Shown one piece after another: positions 21,618-33,377 of a stretch of DNA of 64,000 nucleotides. Below the pieces are notes generated by a model, which saw only the letters and a list, made by a program, of their open reading frames with translations, did no database searches and was not told where the DNA came from. Each line of letters begins with the position of its first letter. The stretch's first letter is position 1. A program made the position numbers and the translations under genes. Origin of the DNA: Micromussa lordhowensis (taxonomy: Eukaryota; Cnidaria; Anthozoa; Scleractinia; Lobophylliidae); assembly GCA_964020085.1 (NCBI GenBank), contig OZ026596.1, forward strand, positions 45,994,311 through 46,058,310, written 5' to 3'.

Positions 21618-24600
21618 GCATTTTATCATATGACCACTTGCTGTTGAAAATTTTGAAAATTCTGTTCGAGCCTAAATAGGACGCGATTACATAAGATCAG
21701 ACGGCTGCGCGCGCGGAACAAGTACATGAAAGTTTCTACAACAAAACTTTGTCATTTATCAGTTTCTTCGCGTCGAACAAGAAACTCACAATTCATCGAA
21801 AAACACATTTTTGTTCATGCTAAAAAGCCAACAGAAAGTTGACATAAAACTGTCAAAAATATGTCAAGCCATCAAAAACTTAGTGAGTGGCAAAAGGTCG
21901 CTTCACGCTTCACTGAAATTGTTTACAAATCTTCTTCTGAAGACTCACGAAAATTTCGGCGTCGTTTCAAGCTATTTGTCGACCTCTTGGATTCTCTAAA
22001 ACAAGGGAGAACCGGGCAACTGGATATTTATGACACATGTTGGCTCCTGCAAATAGTGCCTGGGTTTGCTGACTTTGCTGGTGTAGTGGAAATTACACGG
22101 TTAAACACAAGCGAGTTTTTATATTTAAGCTTATCTGGATGAACCGTGCGGTAATGAACTTGTATTCGCATTCAGTTTTGTCTCTTCAAATAACACTGAC
22201 GTAGAAACTACAGAGCAGTTTATCCTACTGCACACAAGGTACGTTTGCGATTTTTCTGGTTCAACCAACTTCTCCCAGAAACTCTGAAACTCGAAGAAAA
22301 CATTTAATATCGTACATTGTTTACTTCTTCGGTTTTCTTTCTTTTGACCCACGATGAATTCTTCGATGCCTTTGAAGTAAAGAAGTTTCGCCGACTGTTT
22401 GCTTATTTGAAAGGTTAATTATTGGACAGTTTATCGGGAAAAGTTGTTTCCTTGACCGCCTGTTTGCTTGTTGGTTTCTGAGAAAGTTGTGAGCTTCTTC
22501 ATTTGCGAGGAGTGTTAAATTTCTTTCTTTGCTTTCGGAGTGAGTTGGCGACTGAAGTAGTTCTGCATGGGACAATTCGCCTGGATAGTAAAATTTGCTC
22601 TCAGAATGTTCACTTTCATGACTCATTATGGAGAGAACAAACTTTGGCAGCAACAAAATGTTGTTTTTGCCATTAACACGCATCGATTTTGCCGCACTCG
22701 TTTCTAGTAGGGCCGTACGCATTTCTAGTAGGGCCGTACGTGTTTTTCCGGCACTTCGAGGCGTACGGCCCTCATACGGGACCTTTTCTCTTATGGTTTT
22801 GCAAGGAAATTGCGCGCGGGGCCGTACGGGTCATATGATAATAAAGTTTATTTGTCTTGCTCTCTTGATTCCTTTTTATAGTGTGGTCCAATGTTGAGAT
22901 GCAAGAATCCATTCTGTTATCAGATGCTTAGAACAGCCATTACCCAGGAAAAATAGCATCAGCTTAAATGGGTTTCTTCCAAAATAATTGTTGGATGTCT
23001 TGTGGCCAGGTGGATAATGGGTAAAAAGCATCTCCATTTAACAGAGTAAGTAAATTCCTTCTTTTTTTGGATTAATCTTGGCCCTGGGAGATCTCGTATA
23101 GATGAGTTGAAAATTTCAGTAGCAGAAAATTGGTCCATAACCACAGGGAACTGGGTTAAGTAAAAATTTTTGGTTATAAAATTTTCATGTGAAAAATTTT
23201 AACAAAAGAAATTAAATAAGCAATATGAAACAAATTTGAAAAGGATATAATAAAAAGAAACCTGTGTATTGTGTATGGGAATTGGAGGATGATGTCATTG
23301 AAAGTTCATATTAAAATTCATATCCTAAGTTGATGGTCAGAAACTATTGACCTATAGAAAAGATTTTATAAGAACTGAGTTGTAAAATAATTATTGTTTT
23401 GTGAATTTGTTTTAAGATGAGTTGTGAAATTATTTCTTTTGTAAGGGAAATCTCTCTTATATGTACAATTTTGTGCTATATTCAAATTAAATGCTAGAGA
23501 TAATTTACTTTTATTCTATTTTCAAAATAACTTGAGGTGGAAAAAGTCAAAAACAATTTTGTTCACATAATTCGAAAAGATACAGGAAAATTATGCAAAA
23601 TTCCCAAAGAAAATAATAAAAGGGGGTAACTCGTAACCCTGAGTGAGGGACCCTAAATCGGGTACTAGGCTGGTGGGCCAACAGCCCCCAAGTCCTGGCA
23701 AAAGGGCAGGGCCGGACAAAACCCTGCACAGTCTAAAATTTTGACTGTGTGCTACCCTAATAGATTTGTAATTGAATTATGTATTAGGTGACCACTGAGA
23801 GGGTATCAAATTCAAGAGAAGAAATAAGAAAAAGATGTAACATCACCCGGGTGGAAAAAGACAGGAACATCGACACCAAGGCTCACATGGTTGAGAATCC
23901 TCAGGGGCAAAGCCCAACCGAGCAGGGGTGTTTCTAGTCCGGTACCAGACCTTTGCCCGACACCCCCGTGTCGAGTCCGGCGGAAAAGAAAATGAAAAGA
24001 TACTGAAGAAGAGCTTGTGACCCTCCCTAAAAACGAACTTTGTAGACTAAGAAATTTTGTAACAATTTTTCAGATATATAAAGGTTCGCAAAGTAAAGTA
24101 AAAAACTGTTTTTAAAAATGTACCCGTTTAACGCTGAAAAGAAAATGATGTTGTTACCGAAAAAAAACAAAAGTTGAAGCGCAGTTCATGCAGGCGGAAA
24201 CAGTAATTAAATAAGCCCTGTAAAATGTTTTTAAAAACTGTGCGTATATGCGTATCAGCGTAAAAGACCATAAAACGATACTCACATTGAGAGGAATAAA
24301 CACTTGAAAGGAAATTACACTTGAAACAGAATTCTGTAACGGAAACCCTTTAAACTAAAACTGCACCTGAAGACCTTGATCTCGTTACGACCGTTGTTAT
24401 CCAGCTGAAAGGAAAAAAGTCCTCTGACATTTTTTTTCCTAGCCTTCACAAAGTTAGCACCTAACAATATTGTTTCGACTTAGTAATATACCAAACACGA
24501 AAGACCGTGTTTGGTGACATGTCCTAACATCGAGAAGAGAGTTGAAAATACGACACCTAGAGGAGTACTTATGAAGAACTTTGAGTTGTTTGGAAATGTG

Positions 24601-24700
24601 GTCAAACACTGTCTTGAGTGTTTGACATATCTCCTCAACCTAAAAACTGGATCAGAATTTCACGGTCTGGATTTCTTTTGTTTAAACTTGATGAATTATT
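21618..24700. other. Mostly unassigned sequence
   Basis: Holds an open frame at 21861-22142 (93 residues, starting MSSHQKLSEWQKVASRFTEI) with no domain I recognise. A direct repeat of TTTCTAGTAGGGCCGTACG occurs at about 22701 and 22722, with an inverted partner CGTACGGCCCTC near 22762. I looked here for the missing exons of the VWD gene and found none I could support. Confidence 0.4.
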
Positions 24701-24706
24701 AATGAA

Positions 24707-26283
24707 GTGGAAGTTGGAGGCCAGTTTGCCTCTTTAGATTTTTTCATCGGTAAATGCCGTCATGACATCAACAAACTAAATTTCACTTGTAACACCAAAT
24801 TTTCTAACCTTTCTTCGGAAGAGAGGGCGGCGCTTAAAAATCTTAGTAAGCGCAGAGACATAATTGTGAAAGCAGCCGACAAAGGCGGCGCTTTGGTTGT
24901 TTGGCGGGCCGACCTCTACCAAAAAGAAGCTTTGCGGCAACTTTCCGACACCTCTTTTTATGCCAAAGTTGATAAAGATCTCACTTCCACTAACCAACAA
25001 ATTGTCAAGAGCACCATTAACGAACTTATAGTAAAACAAGATTTGCCGGCTACTGCTACAAATCTCATCATCACCACTCCTATAACTTCATGTATTTACT
25101 TTTTACCTAAAATTCACAAACCTAACAACCCAGGCCGACCTATCGTCTCTGCGTGTAGTTGCCCTACCGAACTCATCTCTAGCTATTTAGACAAAATTAT
25201 GGCACCTATCGTCAGATCTTTACCGACATACGTTAAAGACAGTCAACACGCACTTCAAATTTTTCGCGATTTCAATTTCCTGGGTGAAGACAAACTTATT
25301 TTTACTATGGACATTACATCTCTTTACACCGTCATCCCTAATGGCGAAGGTCTTCTAGCCCTCAAACATTTTTTTGATTTACGCACTGTTAAGGAACCAA
25401 GCTCGGAAACACTGCTCCGCCTAGCTGAACTAGTTTTAACACTAAATTGTTTTTCATTCGCTACCAGTTATTATAAACAAATCAATGGTGTGGCCATGGG
25501 TACCAAAATGGGACCCAGCAATCTTTTCGTAGGCTACATTGAGCACAAATTTTTTAATCAATACAACGGTCCTAAACCTGAGCTCTACCGTCGCTACATT
25601 GACGATTGCGTCGGCGCCACTTCCTCTACCAGAGAGGAACTCAATCAATTTATAACTGCTGTTAATTCGTTTCATCCGGCTCTTAAGTATACCTGGGAAA
25701 TTTCCAATGCTTCTTTAGCATTCCTAGATATCAAAGTTTCTGTCGAAGGCAACGGTATATGCACCAGTGTGCACTACAAACCCACAGATTCTCATAGTTA
25801 TTTGTTGTACTCATCTTCACATCCATCACACGTCAAGAATTCCATTCCTTATTCTCAGTTTCTTAGAGTTCGTCGCCATTGTAGTGAGGACTCTGATTTT
25901 TCCTCTAAATCAGAGGAAATGTGCAATTTTTTCGACAAACGTGGATATCCTGCCTCTGTTGTTCAAGCAGGCCATCATCGCACCCAACAAATTGATCGGC
26001 AGTCAGCACTACAAACGTCTCAGAAGGAGAATAATAATAGAATTCCATTCACACTCACATTTCACCCTCACAATCACGCAGTAAAATCCATCATTCTCAA
26101 AAACTTTAAATTACTTCAAAATGATCCCGATACTGGTAGAATCTTTTCGCAACCGCCATTAATTTCATTCAAACGCGACAAAAACATAGGTAACTTTTTA
26201 GTTAGCAGTGCATTCAAAACGAGTGAACAACCTGGAACTTTTAAATGCGCACGCGCGCGATGTAAAACATGTCCTTTCATTTA
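24707..26283 (+). CDS. Penelope-like reverse transcriptase, interrupted at its 3' end
   Basis: 525 residues. In order: LSKRRDIIVKAADKGGALVV (typical Penelope N-terminal region), YFLPKIHKPNNPGRPIVSAC, LIFTMDITSLYTVIPN with the first catalytic Asp, QINGVAMGTKMGPSNLFVGY, RRYIDDCVGAT with the catalytic Asp pair, LAFLDIKVSV, and the linker CARARCKTCPF that leads into the GIY-YIG domain. The stop at 26282 belongs to the inserted MITE; the frame continues at 26858. The N-terminus seems incomplete. Confidence 0.92.
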
Positions 26284-26854
26284 GGGCCTGTTTACATGGA
26301 GGTGGGGGACCCCAGGTAGGTGAGGTAACCCGCCTAGCCGTGGTCGAAAAATGGCCAGCGTTTACATGCAAACTTACGACCCCGGGGTCCCGGGGTGACT
26401 TTACTTGACGTTGTTGCGTGGTCGCTAGGCATGTAAACATTGAAAATGGCGGTCAGTGTTATTTTTTCTTTATTTTCTGCTCTCGCTGCAGCATTTCAAT
26501 GCTGTGGCGTTTTACTGTCACTTTTGATGATACAAAGCCTCCGCCAGAGGCAGTTAACGGCCATATTGTTCTGGTTCAAATTTTTACGCGCTTTGGCGCG
26601 CTTGCAAATGTAACATGAACTCGACCCCGGCTAGGCGGGTTACCCCACCTCGAGTCGTTTACATGGCAAAATGCGACCCCGGCTAGGCGGGTTACCCTAC
26701 CTGGCAGACCGGGCAACCCGCCTAGGCGGGTTACCCCACCTATCATGTAAACATGATCAAATAAAAATGAGAGATTATATGGAGAGGCGGGTTACCCCAC
26801 CTAGGCGGGTTACCTCACCTACCTGGGGTCCCCCACCTCCATGTAAACAGGCCC
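26284..26854. mobile_element. PIF/Harbinger-type MITE inside the Penelope ORF
   Basis: Terminal inverted repeats of at least 54 bases (starting GGGCCTGTTTACATGGAGG) match exactly at both ends. A TTA duplication flanks it (26281-26283 and 26855-26857), as expected for PIF/Harbinger insertion (TWA). The interior holds repeated units of TAGGCGGGTTACCCCACCT. No transposase. Leaving out the element and one TTA makes the Penelope frame continuous. Confidence 0.9.
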
Positions 26855-26857
26855 TTA

Positions 26858-27601
26858 CAACGTTGAGAAATTGTCGGGACCCAAGCGATCCATTAAGATC
26901 ACAGATCATTTTACCTGTACCTCAGCCAATGTCATCTACTGTATAATTTGCACTCTTTGCAAAAAGTTATATATCGGCGAAACAGGTAGACGACTAGGCG
27001 ACCGTTTCCGAGAACACCTTCGCGACGTAGAGAAAGACGATAAAAGGGAGTTTAAGAAATCCACGACGGCAACGGCAACGGGAACGTCGCTAAACAAAAG
27101 GTTTAATCAGCAGAACAATGGCTATGCACGTGCGTTATAATTCTTGGTACATTTCTTTACCGTCCTCTGCAAAACAACAACGTGAAATGACCGAATTCTG
27201 CGTTGTCTGAAGAACGTGAACCACGACTGGTAATTTTTTAAATTTCTATTTCAAATTTATCGCCATGTCCCAGATTCAGTTTGGTCATAGTTTTGACAGT
27301 GATCAACAAAGTAAATGACTCAAGAGTATCGCGAGATTCGTAGGTAAAATATAAATTCATTTTTAAATCGACGTTGTCCTCGACGTTGCCGTAGTAGCTT
27401 CTTAAACTCCCTAAAGACGCGTCTAAACCGGTTGCTAGACACTTTAATCTGCCGAATCATTCTAAGCAACATATGGCAGTCTGCGGCCTCTCCCTACATC
27501 AAGGAAGCACAGAAAGCCGCAAAACTCTTGAACAAAGATTTATTTTTCAAATCGGCACTCTTAATCCTCACGGTATCAACGAACGCTTTTCATTCAACTA
27601 A
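26858..27601 (+). CDS. Penelope-like GIY-YIG domain, split by a second MITE
   Basis: First part to 27044: ITDHFTCTSANVIYCIICT, then CKKLYIGETGRRLGDRFREH, the GIY-YIG nuclease with preceding CxxC; catalytic Tyr and Arg are visible. After the MITE at 27045-27412 the frame resumes with ASKPVARHFNLPNHS and ESRKTLEQRFIFQIGTLNPH, ending GINERFSFN at 27601. This is the canonical C-terminus of Penelope-like proteins. The nuclease would nick the target DNA for primed reverse transcription. Confidence 0.88.
27045..27412. mobile_element. MITE inside the GIY-YIG domain
   Basis: Starts AGGGAGTTTAAGAAATCCAC and ends TAGTAGCTTCTTAAACTCCCT-like; the inverted ends of about 45 bases are imperfect and share CGGCAACG motifs. 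AAA flanks both sides (27042-27044 and 27413-27415). Omitting it restores the protein frame on both sides. Confidence 0.82.
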
Positions 27602-27696
27602 TTCATTCTGTTGTTTTTCACGTTGCCAAGCACCAACCAATAGCGTAGCTCCATATTTCAGTATATAAACCACACACAACCCACAATTCCTTGATT

Positions 27697-27732
27697 TGCT
27701 CCGACGAAGGGCTAACGCTCGAAACGTCAGCT
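27697..27732 (+). ncRNA. Hammerhead-ribozyme-like motif at the Penelope terminus
   Basis: CCGACGAAGGGCTAACGCTC followed by GAAACGTCAGC: a box CCGACGA close to CTGANGA, a short stem GGGC/GCTC with a small loop, then GAAAC and the GTC cleavage triplet. This compact form is the one described in Penelope-like retroelements. The U4 position is C, which may weaken activity. Confidence 0.6.
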
Positions 27733-28344
27733 TCCCAGTCTTTTTACGGAGGACAATTCACATTATCAACCCAGTTGATAAAACCAAATTATCTTGAATT
27801 ATCTTGAATGAGTTTGAGAAAGAACAATCAAAGGCATTCTTAAAGGGGAGTGTTTTATGGCTTGGCGCATGTGCAAGCTACAACGTTAATTATTCAATTT
27901 CATTGTTTATACAAAAAATTCGGAAGCGTGCTGATGACTCTTACGGGAAAGTTGTCTTTGAAAATTTCCCGTTCAGTCGCGAAAACATAACGATATCGGT
28001 GAGATTTCTCATCAGCATTACTCGTATCTGATTGGTTCATAAGCAATAGAATTGGATGGACTACATTATTCGTCAAACCGTGAAACTATTCCTTTATCGA
28101 AGCAAAGTAAAAGTAGTCAGCGTAAGCACAAATAAAAATAAGGGGTAAAAATGGACAAGAGGGGGGAAACAGAAGTAAATGGGCAAGAGCTTGGCTTTCC
28201 GAGATTAGCAAGGCCATTGCTCCTAATTGCTAGCGTTCCTGATGTGCATGCACTAATAAAGAACCATCTTCATGCAAATGCGGTTCTCGCTTCTGGTGGC
28301 TTCGCTACATAAATTTTGGTAGTTTCTTAGCTTAATCCTAATCT

Positions 28345-28560
28345 CGGGGGAGCAGGGAGGGCGCTGTGGTGAGAGCGCTCATCTCCCCACCAATGTCGCC
28401 CGGGCTCGATTCCGGCCCGGTGCCATATATGTGGGTTGAGCTGTTGGTTGGCGGTTCTGGCCAACATCTGCAAATTTTAATTCCACCATGTTGGGGAACA
28501 CGCAAGAAACCCACCTAAAGCTGATGTAGCTTCCTCTCTAAATGTTGTAAATATTGCTGC
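28345..28560 (+). repeat. tRNA-derived SINE-like repeat
   Basis: GGTGAGAGCGCTC looks like an A box and GGGCTCGATTCCGGC like a B box, about 40 bases apart, followed by a GTGCCATATATGTGGGTTGAG-like body without coding capacity. The 3' end is unclear. Confidence 0.55.
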
Positions 28561-28627
28561 AATTGGGCTAATTAGGTATTCCAGTTCTGAGAAACTGCAT
28601 ACTATAGGGAACAGTACGGTATGTTAC

Positions 28628-28836
28628 CTGCACAACATCTGAGCCATTTTCCTTCATTGCAAACGCTTTATAAATTGTAGCACGAGTATTGCTGCCATCT
28701 TCATTTATCAGAGGCTGCATTCGTCCTTGTAGCAGGAAATCAGAACCCGCTACCTTGAGGATTTGGTACTCGCCGAACCCATTAAAGGTATATTCCACTC
28801 CAAGTGTAATCATGTGAGGATCTCCGAATCCAGTGG
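28628..28836 (-). CDS. Exon: start of VWD domain
   Basis: Encodes ATGFGDPHMITLGVEYTFNG, EYQILKVAGSDFLLQGRM and NTRATIYKAFAMKENGSDVV. The GDPH followed by tFNG.GEY is the hallmark of von Willebrand D domains after AMOP modules. Acceptor CTTATATAG, donor GTAACA. It ends in phase 0; the rest of the VWD domain was not found to the left. The start phase (needs one base) does not fit the two bases left by the AMOP exon at 29219, so an unseen exon or a broken copy is possible. Confidence 0.8.
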
Positions 28837-29032
28837 CTATATAAGAAAAGTAATAATAATTATAATAAAAAAAATCAGTGTTATACGGTGCGTCCAAGGT
28901 CATAACTTTTAGTCCTGTTGGATAAACGCAGGAGAAAGTAGACGTTTGAGTAGCTCGGGTCAATGACTTTTTGAGTGATCGATCATTCGACGATCACTTC
29001 ATCGATCGATCAACTGATAAATTAATTGACTG

Positions 29033-29084
29033 CTTGCTTGCTTGCTTGCTTGATCAATCGATCGATTGATTGATTGACTGATTA

Positions 29085-29137
<53 letters not shown>

Positions 29138-29160
29138 CTGACCGACCAATCAACCGACCG
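29033..29160. repeat. Simple repeats (TTGC)n and (ATTG)n
   Basis: Runs of TTGC then about 30 copies of ATTG-like tetramers. On the minus strand they give an SINQ-repeat open frame that is not a real protein. Confidence 0.95.
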
Positions 29161-29218
29161 ACCGAACGATAAAAATAAAAGAAATATATTGAGACAAGTC
29201 ATATTTATGATAGTGTAC

Positions 29219-29441
29219 CTTGGAGGTTCGTAATTGGAGCCGCCATCTGAAGGTCTTTTTTCAAAGTACTTCTCACAGTTGTCAGAAAACAGACAACAAT
29301 CCAAATATGGCACAAGGTCATGGAAGAAATGAGGGAGGACTGGTACTCCCGCCTCAATATGAAATCGATCCAGGGATCCTCTGTTTAGCGAGGCAACCAT
29401 TAAGTCTCCCTGACCAGTGTAGCAGCATTGCTGTCCAGCAC
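29219..29441 (-). CDS. Exon: C-terminal part of AMOP domain
   Basis: Encodes GAGQQCCYTGQGDLMVASLN, then FHIEAGVPVLPHFFHDLVPY, then LDCCLFSDNCEKYFEKRPSD. The QQCCYT and CC..S..C..YFEKRPS patterns are diagnostic of AMOP domains (MUC4, SUSD2, isthmin-like and coral mucin-like proteins). Acceptor AATCAAG, donor GTACAC. It lies between the AMOP start exon and the VWD exon on the same strand. Confidence 0.85.
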
Positions 29442-29729
29442 CTTGATTGATATGAATTGAAAATATATTCTGCTAGTTGGAAAGATTTCGATCCTGCTCT
29501 AAAATACACTACAGTCCGCCCGCCGTGATAAAGCGAGAAGTCCAGTTAAGAGTACAAGCTTCCAGTATAAGAAAAGATTTTCTGGTACGCAGTCTTTTCC
29601 GAAAGGTACTGAGCTTCAAACCCAGCAAACTTGTCCTGATACTCAATTCTTGTAGAGGAGAAGAGCACTTTGGTTCCAGGCAAACTAACATTCTGTTAAG
29701 TTGAGCCAAAGGAGATTTCTATGATTTCT

Positions 29730-29970
29730 GGGCCGGGTTGTTCAAAGCCCGGTTAAGCTAACCCAGGGTTAGCGCGAATTTTGATTGTTAATTTGCAACT
29801 TTTTGGTGAGTTTTTCTGTTTGTATTGTTTGTCCTCCAGTTCTGAGTTTTAATAATCTCAAACTACACGAAACATAAGCAGTGAAAGACATATTTATACA
29901 AGAAAAATTAATACTTCGGTTAACTTTTAATCCTGAGTTAGCGTTAATCGGCTTTCGAACAACCCGGCCC
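29730..29970. mobile_element. MITE with GGCCGGGTTGTTC ends
   Basis: Left end GGGCCGGGTTGTTCAAAGCC, right end the near reverse complement (TTTCGAACAACCCGGCCC). The inverted similarity extends into TTAAGCTAACCCAGG against CCTGAGTTAGCGTTAA. Confidence 0.7.
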
Positions 29971-30634
29971 TGACTCGGTGGGTGGAAGCTTTTGAGACTC
30001 ACCCCTTGTAGCGTTCAACAATTACAATGAAACGTACAGGATACACAGGTATAGCAGGTCCAAACACTGATATCCATTGAGGTGCATTACAAGAAATAAT
30101 GACATCATGACATCATTTCACTTAGAAATGATGTAGTTTTTGTTCTCCAATCGGCCAACATCTTGATCCTACATCTTGGTTCATGAATTTTGCAAAAGGT
30201 CAGAAAACCACGATTATTCGCCAAAAAAGAACACGCTTGCGAAAATACAGCTGCCTGGAAACATCCGCTTCTTTGAGCAGTAACATGTACCAAATTAGTT
30301 GCCACTTTTAGGGCACTTTTACCAGGTCTCAAAGTGAGTGTGAGGCTCAGAGAACTCAGATCATCGTGCCCCATCCTGATTTATTTTATCCACTTTTACT
30401 TGTAGGTTACGACCCTCAAGCATGTAATACTTTTAATCTCATCGTTTTTAAACAAAGGATCTTACTTACTCACTTACTTATACCGGGTTAAAAAACTCCT
30501 CAGCAATATTAGAGGTATACATGTAACACTTTCATGCTTCCAATGTAGCCCTTGTGTTGACACATTTGCGCAGACATTCCCTAAAATAGCTCTACCCCAC
30601 AATCTGTTTTTGTTTGGCTTTTGTTGTTGTTTAC

Positions 30635-30791
30635 CTGGGTGTGTTCATCCTGAAGCAGTGCGTGGCTTTGTAATGATAACGCACACAGTGTTCCTCGGCA
30701 TCAGGATTGCAATATTCATCAATCGTGAATCGCCCACGATCCGCCATGGCTTGCACAAGGGTTTGTGGGCAAGGTAGAAGGGAAGGATCAT
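30635..30791 (-). CDS. Exon: AMOP domain, central part
   Basis: Encodes DPSLLPCPQTLVQAMADRGR, FTIDEYCNPDAEEHCVRYHY and KATHCFRMNTP. The PCP.....A....RF..D.YCN....HC..YH..A.HCFR pattern is that of AMOP. Acceptor CGTTACAG, donor GTAAAC. The expected first AMOP segment (a Trp-containing part before PCP) was not found between 30.8 and 32.2 kb. Confidence 0.82.
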
Positions 30792-31121
30792 CTGTAACGA
30801 TAGAAAACGAAGAACAAGATAAATTCACATAAGACGGCAACGTTACAGACCTTTTGCTAGACACGATCAAACATAGAACATTTTCCTAAGATATTTTTGA
30901 GTTCCTTGGAAACCCTCCACACTAGTTCTGCGTTTTAAGTGTCTTCAAATATTACATGTAAAGGCAAACGAGCAAAGAAAACATTCCCGGACTCAATTCA
31001 CTTTTTTACGGGCTTTCAAAACAAATGCTGGTCTTCTTTCATTGCACTAGTACAACGATCAGCATCGATAAATCCCAGGTCAGCGTTTAGACATTCTTTT
31101 AACTTTTCGGTACCATGAACA

Positions 31122-31190
31122 ATAAGTTAACACGCTGTGTTAACTTGCAGCTGTGTTAACTTATCGCTGTGTTAACTTATAACTGTGTTG
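31122..31190. repeat. Short tandem repeat
   Basis: Four imperfect copies of a GCTGTGTTAACTTAT unit, each containing the GTTAAC palindrome. Confidence 0.8.
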
Positions 31191-32219
31191 TGGCAGAAAT
31201 GTATTTTTGGTTTTCACGTCGTTGAATGCGAACTTCGGTAAGCATTTAAGAAACACAAATTATATTTGGTCATGCAATCGAGTTTATCATTTCGGTTAGA
31301 TGGATTTGAAATTATGTGTTTTACCAAAATATATCTTTGGAGAAGGTTGATTTCTGTACCAGTGCGTGCATCGTTTTTTTTACCAAACTCAAAACTGATC
31401 CAGGAGAACAGATCGCTCCAGATCCATTCGGCCGGGGAATTACTGCTACTGTGTCCAGTCTTTTTTACCATCACTAGTACAATGAATCGGCCGTCCCCAA
31501 CAGCAGCTCTGAAAAATTAATAATGATCAGGACCATGCTAAAAGTAACAAAATGATTATGCAAATAAATTGTTAAAAGACCGGGTCGACTTAAATCAACA
31601 AGTAGTTTTGTTTTCCGTTCCTCTACCCTCGCCTCCGTCTCACCATCCCTGACTTCTTGAGAGAGCCGAGACTCCTATTTTAAGTTACTGTCGTTTTTTG
31701 CTTCTTCAACATTGTTTGTTTTTTCTTTAAGTTTCACGTGGGGGAGGGAAGAAGGTTGGAACTGACCAAAATATTTGGTAGGGGTGTACGGTATACGTCT
31801 CTTGAAACCTTTGCCCTGTTTCAGGCCAAAATCTGTGATTTTTTAATTTCATATCCTTTCAGACAAAATCAGACCGCTAACATCTATGAACGTCTCTAAC
31901 ACGGACCTCACGGCTAGCCAAAGAAAGCCTTCTATTTGCGTTTGGGAAGGGCGTTTATATTTCCTGATGTTTACGCCGAAATATTAGTTTCACTGAAAAA
32001 CGTTTACAAATCCCAGAAGGATAGGAAATTTTAATTTTTGGAACATGAGCGACGGTAGACCAACCTTACCTTTTTAACTATAAGGCTTGTACAAAGGGAG
32101 TGCCCCTCCAAGATAAGCTAACCTCGCAACAAGTAGACACTGGCTAATTGAAGCCCAATTCCCAGCTTGAGGGACATACTAGACTTCGTTTAACAGGGGT
32201 AACAACTTAAATATCTCAC

Positions 32220-32466
32220 CCTTGACCTTTTCCTTTCGGTACAATAAACTGACACTGTCCAGTGTTAGCCTGCTCTGCCACCAAAGTAAACATACTGTCA
32301 AAAACCACGTCGCTATTCCTCATGGAAAAACGCGCTAATTGGACAGACACTTTCTGACTTTCACTTCCAAGGTGATCTGGATCCCATGTGATCCGCAATG
32401 GATTCTGTTCTTTCCACTTGTTTCCTAACAGCCTGACAACGCGACGCGTGAACCTGTTGATGTTTA
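32220..32466 (-). CDS. Exon: linker domain between NIDO and AMOP
   Basis: Encodes NPLRITWDPDHLGSESQKVS, VQLARFSMRNSDVVFDSMFT and LVAEQANTGQCQFIVPKGKG. The WDP...L......V...L near AMOP is the pattern seen between NIDO and AMOP in SUSD2- and mesh-like proteins. Acceptor TTCTTGCAG, donor GTGAGA. The start and end phases do not match the neighbouring exons I found, in line with missing exons on both sides. Confidence 0.7.
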
Positions 32467-32761
32467 CTGCAAGAATAACGACTTGGTGTAGTTCTTAAAT
32501 TAAGTTTCCAAAATACAGATTCTCTCACTCACAGTACATCCCTGCTCCTCCGTCCCTGGATGAGATGTTAGTTCATGCAAGCTACCCCGGCCAGGTAAGG
32601 CCGACAATTCATTAGTACAGTATCAATGAACACACTTAGCCAACCAACATCCTGCGAAGTCCAGTATCCTAACATTAAGTTATCAGTCACGTACAAGCTG
32701 TACATCATTTACATACACACGTAAGACTTGAAGACACGATTAGCAGTTGTGAAAAAACTTC

Positions 32762-32817
32762 AGGCCTGAACGGGATTCGAACCCATGACTTCTGCGGTAC
32801 CGGTGCAGTGCTCTACT
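32762..32817 (-). repeat. tRNA-like repeat, 5'-truncated
   Basis: Minus-strand GAGCACTGCACCGGTACCGC and CATGGGTTCGAATCCCGTTC correspond to the anticodon arm and T arm of the tRNA-like unit at 32919-32990, but face the other way. The acceptor 5' half is missing. Confidence 0.65.
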
Positions 32818-32918
32818 AGATCTTTCGTATCTTCACTTGCAGACTCGATGAAGTTGATGATGTTGGCGACGATACAGACTGAACTCAACTCAACAAACTG
32901 ACCTCGCTCCCAATGTGT

Positions 32919-32957
32919 GGCTTCATAGCTCAGTTGGTAGAGCATCGCACCGGTATC

Positions 32958-32990
<33 letters not shown>
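32919..32990 (+). tRNA. tRNA-like sequence (probably SINE-derived)
   Basis: 72 bases fold as a cloverleaf: acceptor stem GGCTTCA/TGAAGCC, D arm GCTCAGTTGGTAGAGC, T arm ACGGGTTCGAATCCCGT. The anticodon stem is weak and the loop CCGGTAT has C at position 33 where real tRNAs have U; the formal anticodon would be GGT (Thr). Similar units at 15821 and 32762, and the TTTTTTCAGGCTT tail, point to a dispersed tRNA-derived repeat and not a working tRNA gene. Confidence 0.5.
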
Positions 32991-32991
<1 letters not shown>

Positions 32992-33377
32992 TGATTTTTT
33001 TCAGGCTTCTTCTTTCCAGTTGCTTAAATTGGAAAATTCACTGCGAGGATCATTCTTCACTTTCATCTATGACCGCAGTTCAAATATATGAATTATTTCA
33101 TATATATTTACATAAAGAAAGAACTTACTTGGCCAATATCCAGCCATCTTGACTTCGCAAGAATACATGTATCTATACATTTAGTAAATTCTCAGCTCCG
33201 ACTATTGCATTTCTAGCTGTTTGATTGGCTAAAAAACTCCGACTATGAGCCAATAGTCGGAGTTTTACGTCATATGGAAAAGTTTAAAAATTTTCCGAAC
33301 GAAGTTTTCAACTTCAGCCCTCTATAATGGCCGAAATAAAAATCGGCGGCAAAACCCGGTTTGAGAATTTACTAAAA

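Larger units (their letters stand above)
24707..27790 (+). mobile_element. Penelope-like element with two nested MITEs
   Basis: RT at 24707-26283, GIY-YIG part from 26858, terminus with a hammerhead-like motif at 27697-27732. MITEs at 26284-26854 and 27045-27412 split one open frame. The element lacks the usual N-terminal start and terminal repeat upstream of 24707, so it is probably 5'-truncated. Confidence 0.85.

Noticed and set aside
28999..29400. Minus-strand protein with SINQ repeats
   Set aside because: Its C-terminal half is the translation of a tetranucleotide microsatellite; only the first part is the real AMOP exon, which ends at a splice donor at 29219.
32919..32990. Working tRNA-Thr gene
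   Set aside because: Cloverleaf ends fit, but the anticodon stem is weak, position 33 is C, and similar damaged copies occur in the window; a tRNA-derived repeat is more likely.
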